Shown: piece by piece, positions 58,803 to 64,000 of the stretch | Position numbering within the stretch: the first letter of the stretch is position 1 | Layout: the number at the start of each line of letters is the position of its first letter | Source: Candidatus Gastranaerophilales bacterium | GTDB lineage: Bacteria; Cyanobacteriota; Vampirovibrionia; Gastranaerophilales; Gastranaerophilaceae | Direction: 5' to 3' | DNA length: 64,000 nt | Assembly (NCBI GenBank): GCA_944323925.1 | Contig: CALUUI010000001.1 | Location: forward strand, 181,636-245,635 | The notes under the pieces: model-generated | The model's database searches: none | What the model was told of the DNA's origin: nothing | What the model saw: the letters and a program-made list of their open reading frames with translations, nothing else | Program-made: the position numbers and the translations under genes

Positions 58803-61800
58803 TTATTCCCCAAACGCCCAGCTGAACTTCTTAGGCTGTGTTTGGGAGTTATCTTCATCGGGGAGGGTTATAGACTTAACCTGTATTTCCTCGACGTTAC
58901 GTTTGTATTGAGATTTGTTTTTAGACGCTTTATAGTTTACAGAAGGAGTGTTGAGTTCAACAGAATCAATTGGCTCATCTTCACCGACTGTCCATCTGAA
59001 GCCTCCAGTTAGAGCAACACCTGTTCTTCCGCCGTTTCTAATCATAGCTTGGAAGAAGGCTGTGAACTTGTCAGCCCAAGTACGTTGTACACCAACACCG
59101 TATTCTACGTAAGGTTTTACACTCATTCTAGGTAGAACTACATCATTAGCGGTTACTCTTGATGAGTTCAAGACGTTCCAAACCATACCGACACTAGCGT
59201 AAGGCTGCCATTTGTTAGGAAGGTTAGCAATAAACCTTATTGTCGGGTTTAATTGCAGTGAGTGAACAGGGTCAGAGTCTATACGAACCCCTGCTGCGTT
59301 AGTGTAGTCAAAAGTATTGATAAATGAGTAGTTAATAAACATAGATGGCTGAATAATATATCTGCCTTCTTTAAACTCAAAGTTGTACCCGGTTTTCGAA
59401 CCGATACCTGCAAGTAACATTGCAAAGTCCTCAGACCCAAAACTTGATGAGGTAGTACCCGCAGAGGCACCGGCAGTGACGGTTAAGGCAGTGAAGAAGT
59501 TACCTTTGTACAAGGTTTCAGTAACCCCTGCAAGTCCGCCGTTCATATAGGTATCAACACCACTGTAGCTGAGTGATGACCCGTTGTATCCGACATACCC
59601 CGATGTAACCCCATGCCAGCCGTGCCCGAGTTCTCTGAATTGAGAGTCAAACCCGATAAGTGTACCGTAAGTAACTGCATCAACATCCGGCCCGTTCTTT
59701 AAGTCCATAGATTCAAAAGTAGTGAACGGCTTAACCCAGAAGCCTGCACGGTATGGCGCTTGCATTTTTGCATACTGTGGTGCTACGTCAGAGTCATTAA
59801 TAGCGTATTTGTTTTGGTTAATAGCGCTCATTCTAACGGCTGATGGAAGAATAGAGAAGTTGTCAGCGTGTTGGAACGCAAACCTCAAGGTTTCGTTAAC
59901 AACAGCTTTTCCGCCTGATTGAGCGGCAACAGGTTCTGCAAGAACCGGAGGCGAGAAAGCGTCAGACGGGTTACTGCTACCTCCGCCTGCACGGTTGAAG
60001 GTGAAATATCCAAGCCCGTCGTCTTGGTTTATTCCATAGCTTACGTCATACTTGTAGATAGGTGAGTAAGCAGTGTTTGTACCTTTGTATGATAGCGGAG
60101 ATTCGCCGTTAAATTGAACATTTCCTGCTAATTGTTCATCAGCAAACAGGATAGTTACAGTTTCTTTTTCTGTTGTAGATAATAAGTTCAAGTTTTTGAC
60201 ATTAAGTATCGCATCAGGATTGATTGTGTAGTTATCAGCTGTAATTCTGTCCATTGTTTCGTTTAAGAGGTCAACATCGGCAGAGAGATTAGTTGTACCG
60301 TTAAGGTTAAGAGTAGGTAAGTGCATAACCCCGATAGCGTTGTTTTGGAGGTTAATGCTTCCCGAGTTAAGCGTTAATGATAGTGAGTTGTTGAGCAAGT
60401 CCTCTTTGCTTAGATATAGGTTTGTATTTTCTAAATCAAGATTTGCGTTAGTGATATTGTTGTTAATATTGATTTTTGACTTGTCATCACCTGTGAATTT
60501 AACTTTGAACCCGCTAGCGCCTTTAACCTCGTCAGAGAGAGTGATTTCGCCTTCGTTGATTGCATTTAGGGTAAGGGTTTTGTCAGCGCCTTTGATATCA
60601 AACGCAACGTTGTTTCCGCTAAACTCAGATTTACCCCCGTCAGCGGTGACGTTAAGGTCAACGTTAGAGATAACGCCGGCACCAGCGGTGTTTTTGATAG
60701 ATGTGTTAGTGAGGTTAACGACAGCGTTAGCGTTTTCAGCGTTTATCGCAAAGTCTTTAGAGTTATCTATTACTACGTCTTTGATATTAAGTGTTGTAGC
60801 GTTTTGAAGGTCAAAGAGCGTGTGACTTTGAGCATTGATTGTAGACGGAGTAGTTACTCCAAGCCCGTTGATGTTTAAAGTTCCTTCGCTAACGGTTGAG
60901 AGGTCTTTTGATAACATATAATTGTCAGCTGTTCTAAAGTTGAAGTTTCTATCCTCACCTGTAACCTTAGCAGCAATAATATCAAGCGTATCGTAGATTT
61001 TGTCTTTGATAGTTATACTGTCATTTGTAGTATTGGTTGTAGCTAATTCAATAGCTCCTGCTTCTGCTATTATTTGGTCGTTGTAAACAGTGTTATCAAT
61101 ATCAGGTATTGTAATAATATTGTCAGATAATGATAGTTGCAAGTTATCGTTTTGAGTTTTTAGTATTTGAACAGTAATTGGAGAGCCAAGATACTCTCCG
61201 ATAAAGTTAATAAGGCTTAATTTAATAGTTCCTGTAGAGCTTTGTTGTGTAGAAATAGTATCAGCAATATTATTTGTTAGGTCAACATCAATATTGTATT
61301 TAGTTCCGCCGTTGTCGGTCATTGAAACAAAATCGTATTCATTAGTTACACCGTTAGCAAAATCGACGGTGACGTTGCTTGCTGTAACATTAGCGTTTGT
61401 GACATCATCATACAGTGAGATTGTTCCTGTTCCGTCGCCTGTGAGTGCAAGGTTATACGCATGGTCAGCGGTTTCCCAGAATTTGTTAGACGATTGATAA
61501 TACGACCCTCCGGAGATTTTGTCATCGATTTGGATTTTGCCGTTGTTAACAGCGTTTAGGGTTAGTGTTGTTTTTCTTTGTATTGTACCTGATGAGTTGG
61601 CAAGGTTTGCAACGTATATTGCATTATTATCTCTTACCCCGTTAGATTCTGTGTAGTTACCTGATATTAGAGCGGTTCCGTTATCAGCATTAAGTGTCAA
61701 GTCATAGTTAGTGAATATCGCCCCGCCTTTGGCTGTACCTGTTTCAGATGTAGCGTAGTTATTTAAGAAACTGTTGTTAGTAAGCCCGATTGTTGCCGTA

Positions 61801-63983
61801 TAGCTTGATGAATAAATATAGTTATATATAGCTCCGCCAAGAGCAACACCTGATTTAGATTGAGCATAGTTTCCGATAAAATCGCCTGTTATGTCGCCGA
61901 TTGTTGCTGTAACGTTATAAATCGCCCCGCCATAGGCTCCAGAACCGGACGAGTAGTTCCCAATAAAATCGCCTGTGACCTCACCGATTGTTGCTGAACT
62001 GTTATAAATCGCCCCGCCGTCGGCAGAAGAATTTGATGAGGTGCCGGAAGTTAGAGTGTAGTTACCAATAAAATCTCCGGTGATGCCACCTATTGTACCA
62101 TCCTCGTTATAAATCGCCCCGCCGTAGGCAGAAGAACCGGTAGCTTGAGCATAGTTCCCAATAAAATCGCCTGTGACCTCACCGATTTCAGCATAAAAGT
62201 TATCAATCGCCCCGCCTTCGGCATAAGAACGGGAAGATTGAGAATAGTTCCCAATAAAATCGCCTGTGATGCTTGTTATTGTACGAGAGTTATAAATCGC
62301 CCCGCCGTTGGCCTTAGAAGAAGCGGAAGCGTAGTTCCCAATAAAATCGCCGGTGATGTGATCGATTGTTGCTGTAGCATTAGAACCCGTAGCGTTATAA
62401 ATTGCCCCGCCTCTGGCAGAATTAGAACCGGAAGAAGCATAGTTCCCGATAAAATCGCCTGTGATGTCCCCGATTGTGGCTGTTCCATAATTAGCCTCGT
62501 TATAAATCGCTCCGCCGTAGGCATATTTACCTGAAGCGTAGTTTTCAATAAAATCGCCTGTGATGTTACCGATTGTTGCACTACTCCCATAGTTATAAAT
62601 TGCCCCGCCGTAGGCATAAGAAGAACCGGAAGAAGTGAAGTTCCCAATAAAATCGCCGGTTATGTCGCCGATAGTACCATTATAGTTATAAATCGCCCCG
62701 CCGTAGGTTTCATAAGAACCGGAAGATTTAGCGTAGTTCCCAATAAAATCGCCGGTTATGTCGCCGATAGTACCATTATAGTTATAAATCGCCCCACCTC
62801 TGACATGAGTAGAAGCAGATTGAGCATAGTTCCCAATAAAATCGCCTGTGACCTCACCGATTGTGGCATTAGTCCCCGAGTTATAAATCGCCCCGCCGTA
62901 GGCATAAGAAGAACCGGAAGAAGTGAAGTTCCCAATAAAATCGCCGGTTATGTCGCCGATAGTACCATTATAGTTATAAATCGCCCCGCCGTAGGCTTCA
63001 GAACCGGTACCGGTATTTTTAACATAATTGCCGATAAAATTGGCTGTTATATCACCGATTTCGCCTTGGTTACCTATTGCCCCGCCATTTGCGTAGCTAT
63101 ATAAATATCCGCTTGTTCTGTTTGTTGTTAAATCAATACCGTTGTTGATAAATTGTCCTGTTATCCCTGATATTGTTCCTTTGTTATGAACTGCTCCGCC
63201 GACAAGCTCTGCGTATTTAGTAGTGTTTGTGGTTGATTCAATAACAGCTTGAGTAACGTTGTTTTTATATAGAGTATTATCTATTGTTATTGTTGTACCC
63301 AATGGGTTATTAACACCCGCCCCGCCCTCGATTGTTGTCGGATAAGATGATGAACTCCCACTCGGGTCGGTTGTTGTACCTTTATCAAGGACTTGGTCTG
63401 ATACTGTATTACTAAACCCTGTTTCGTCATAGCTATAAATAATACTATTATCACCGGTCGCTGATGCACCTTCTGTTAATGAGTTGTTTTCCCAGTTAAA
63501 ATATATCTTATTTGCCCCGCGGCCGTATTCGGTCTTAGCAAGATTAACCTCATAATAATGAGGTAAGGTTTCTTTGGTCACAACCTCTCTGTAGTTTACA
63601 CCCTCTTGTTTATCAGCTTCCGCGACTTCAAGCCCCGTTTGCGGGTCATAGTACTTGGTCACCTCTTTTATTTCGTATTTAACAATCACATTGTCATCGA
63701 GGTTGCTAGTATCAGCCGGTGTAACCGGAGTCAAGGTATATCCGCTATTAGGGTAAACAGCCCCGTCACCGTCCGGTATCTCTTGTCCTGCAAGAGTATC
63801 AAGTGTCGGTATACCGAGTTTTGTCACATCACTATCTGCCCCCGCCGCCATCGCAAAAGGGGAAACACAAAACAATAATACTGCTAAAACTATTGTCTTT
63901 ACTGGTATAGCGCTGTTTCTACCCCCCCCCCCTGCAGGGCTAGAAGTGTTGTTATTATTAAATTGTAGAGATTTTATATCCAT
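58803..63983 (-). CDS. Pmp-like autotransporter adhesin, 1726 aa
   Basis: AGAGG ribosome site. A polar N-terminal extension carrying a poly-Gly stretch (about residues 18-21) precedes the signal peptide (IVLAVLLFCVSPFAMAA, ending near 47). The passenger has about 16 repeats combining GGAIYN with TGDFIGN (roughly residues 265-765), then Asn/Thr-rich beta-helix to ~1370. Residues about 1440-1690 form the C-terminal beta-barrel (GFWVKPFTTFESMD ... GVGVQRTWADKFTAFFQAMI). The end, FSWAFGE, has the aromatic signature two residues before the stop. GGA(I/L) plus FxxN is the chlamydial Pmp pattern. Base composition is clearly more GC-rich than the neighbours, suggesting transfer or selection. Confidence 0.93.
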   Translation of the reverse strand: MDIKSLQFNNNNTSSPAGGGGRNSAIPVKTIVLAVLLFCVSPFAMAAGADSDVTKLGIPTLDTLAGQEIPDGDGAVYPNSGYTLTPVTPADTSNLDDNVIVKYEIKEVTKYYDPQTGLEVAEADKQEGVNYREVVTKETLPHYYEVNLAKTEYGRGANKIYFNWENNSLTEGASATGDNSIIYSYDETGFSNTVSDQVLDKGTTTDPSGSSSSYPTTIEGGAGVNNPLGTTITIDNTLYKNNVTQAVIESTTNTTKYAELVGGAVHNKGTISGITGQFINNGIDLTTNRTSGYLYSYANGGAIGNQGEIGDITANFIGNYVKNTGTGSEAYGGAIYNYNGTIGDITGDFIGNFTSSGSSYAYGGAIYNSGTNATIGEVTGDFIGNYAQSASTHVRGGAIYNYNGTIGDITGDFIGNYAKSSGSYETYGGAIYNYNGTIGDITGDFIGNFTSSGSSYAYGGAIYNYGSSATIGNITGDFIENYASGKYAYGGAIYNEANYGTATIGDITGDFIGNYASSGSNSARGGAIYNATGSNATATIDHITGDFIGNYASASSKANGGAIYNSRTITSITGDFIGNYSQSSRSYAEGGAIDNFYAEIGEVTGDFIGNYAQATGSSAYGGAIYNEDGTIGGITGDFIGNYTLTSGTSSNSSADGGAIYNSSATIGEVTGDFIGNYSSGSGAYGGAIYNVTATIGDITGDFIGNYAQSKSGVALGGAIYNYIYSSSYTATIGLTNNSFLNNYATSETGTAKGGAIFTNYDLTLNADNGTALISGNYTESNGVRDNNAIYVANLANSSGTIQRKTTLTLNAVNNGKIQIDDKISGGSYYQSSNKFWETADHAYNLALTGDGTGTISLYDDVTNANVTASNVTVDFANGVTNEYDFVSMTDNGGTKYNIDVDLTNNIADTISTQQSSTGTIKLSLINFIGEYLGSPITVQILKTQNDNLQLSLSDNIITIPDIDNTVYNDQIIAEAGAIELATTNTTNDSITIKDKIYDTLDIIAAKVTGEDRNFNFRTADNYMLSKDLSTVSEGTLNINGLGVTTPSTINAQSHTLFDLQNATTLNIKDVVIDNSKDFAINAENANAVVNLTNTSIKNTAGAGVISNVDLNVTADGGKSEFSGNNVAFDIKGADKTLTLNAINEGEITLSDEVKGASGFKVKFTGDDKSKININNNITNANLDLENTNLYLSKEDLLNNSLSLTLNSGSINLQNNAIGVMHLPTLNLNGTTNLSADVDLLNETMDRITADNYTINPDAILNVKNLNLLSTTEKETVTILFADEQLAGNVQFNGESPLSYKGTNTAYSPIYKYDVSYGINQDDGLGYFTFNRAGGGSSNPSDAFSPPVLAEPVAAQSGGKAVVNETLRFAFQHADNFSILPSAVRMSAINQNKYAINDSDVAPQYAKMQAPYRAGFWVKPFTTFESMDLKNGPDVDAVTYGTLIGFDSQFRELGHGWHGVTSGYVGYNGSSLSYSGVDTYMNGGLAGVTETLYKGNFFTALTVTAGASAGTTSSSFGSEDFAMLLAGIGSKTGYNFEFKEGRYIIQPSMFINYSFINTFDYTNAAGVRIDSDPVHSLQLNPTIRFIANLPNKWQPYASVGMVWNVLNSSRVTANDVVLPRMSVKPYVEYGVGVQRTWADKFTAFFQAMIRNGGRTGVALTGGFRWTVGEDEPIDSVELNTPSVNYKASKNKSQYKRNVEEIQVKSITLPDEDNSQTQPKKFSWAFGE
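61715..63200 (-). repeat. Coding tandem repeats, about 96 bp period
   Basis: About 16 units encoding GGAIYN ... ITGDFIGN, 12 of them canonical. A 58-bp block recurs without change at 62641, 62737 and 62929 (spacings 96 and 192 bp, i.e. 32 residues), so some units are very recent copies. Confidence 0.9.
63922..63932 (-). repeat. (G)11 homopolymer, likely phase-variation tract
   Basis: Eleven consecutive C on the plus strand (G on the coding strand) inside codons 18-21 of the autotransporter, upstream of its signal peptide. A gain or loss of one base would shift frame and switch the protein off; the length shown is in frame (ON). Confidence 0.8.
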
Positions 63984-64000
63984 TTTATACCTCTCATGTT

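Noticed and set aside
60340..60807. 155-aa plus-strand frame
   Set aside because: Shadow inside the autotransporter passenger with low-complexity composition.
62145..62534. Plus-strand frame with repeated VPNKIAC units
   Set aside because: Antisense reading of the autotransporter repeat units; periodicity is inherited from the real gene.
61715..63200. Regular spaced repeats resembling a CRISPR array
   Set aside because: Repeats are about 96 bp apart, imperfect, and translate in one frame as GGAIYN/TGDFIGN units of the autotransporter.

Overview
This is a 64 kb, low-GC chromosomal window from a Gram-negative, flagellated bacterium. The best guess is a gut-type Vampirovibrionia/Melainabacteria lineage (Gastranaerophilales-like), a non-photosynthetic sister of Cyanobacteria. 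Supporting signs are a long NusB with a cyanobacterial-type N-terminus (starts MQARRAARELAL) directly followed by ftsY, a DUF212/PAP2-like protein, Kdo and nonulosonate sugar genes, a flagellar gene set with a textbook sigma-28 promoter, and many lineage-restricted hypothetical proteins. The assignment is inference; no database was searched.

Layout. 1-4140: accessory locus with two pentapeptide-repeat proteins (the first cut by the window edge) and a protein-kinase-like protein. 4141-7757: a sigma-28-type gene of unknown function facing a fliJ-fliK-hook protein operon. 7874-10706: riboflavin genes ribE-ribBA plus a GNAT. 10711-13439 (minus): DUF212, ispA-like, rsgA, dciA-like. 13469-16481: DHH phosphoesterase, YihY, HIT, speE. 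16593-22576: panE, lipM-like, aroA, TPR, tyrA, proA, with an orphan small-RNA-like locus at about 19540-19612. 22727-27576: tRNA-Leu, kdsD, queD-like, uppP, rseP, rplI. 27636-32523: MetE-like barrel, metallophosphoesterase-like, PilZ-like, TPR, nusB. 32523-39974: ftsY, a murein-amidase-like peptidase, then murF-mraY-murD-ftsW-murG. 39980-44425: hypothetical, rpsO, proS, miaB, tRNA-Arg. 44503-50413: TPR, a 698-residue unknown, yjbQ, gph-like, and a fliO-neuB-kdsC-like operon. 50414-51073: a compact regulatory region with two unannotated small ORFs. 51074-58716: coaX, HNH-like protein, PBP4-like, nitrilase, DUF374 acyltransferase, EF-hand protein, orphan histidine kinase, secreted unknown. 58803-63983: a 1726-residue Pmp-like autotransporter of higher GC.

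How it fits together. Envelope biogenesis dominates: peptidoglycan (murF, mraY, murD, ftsW, murG, uppP, the PBP4-like protein, the MpaA-like protein), LPS (kdsD, DUF374), nonulosonate (neuB plus phosphatase next to fliO, suggesting flagellar glycosylation) and a surface autotransporter with an 11-G contingency tract.

Two window-wide observations stand out. At least 15 genes have a -10 box (often with an extended TGn) ending 6-8 nt before the start codon and no Shine-Dalgarno, implying widespread leaderless transcription. TGTNACA-centred palindromes recur in front of accessory genes, including four in 130 bp at 50667-50799.
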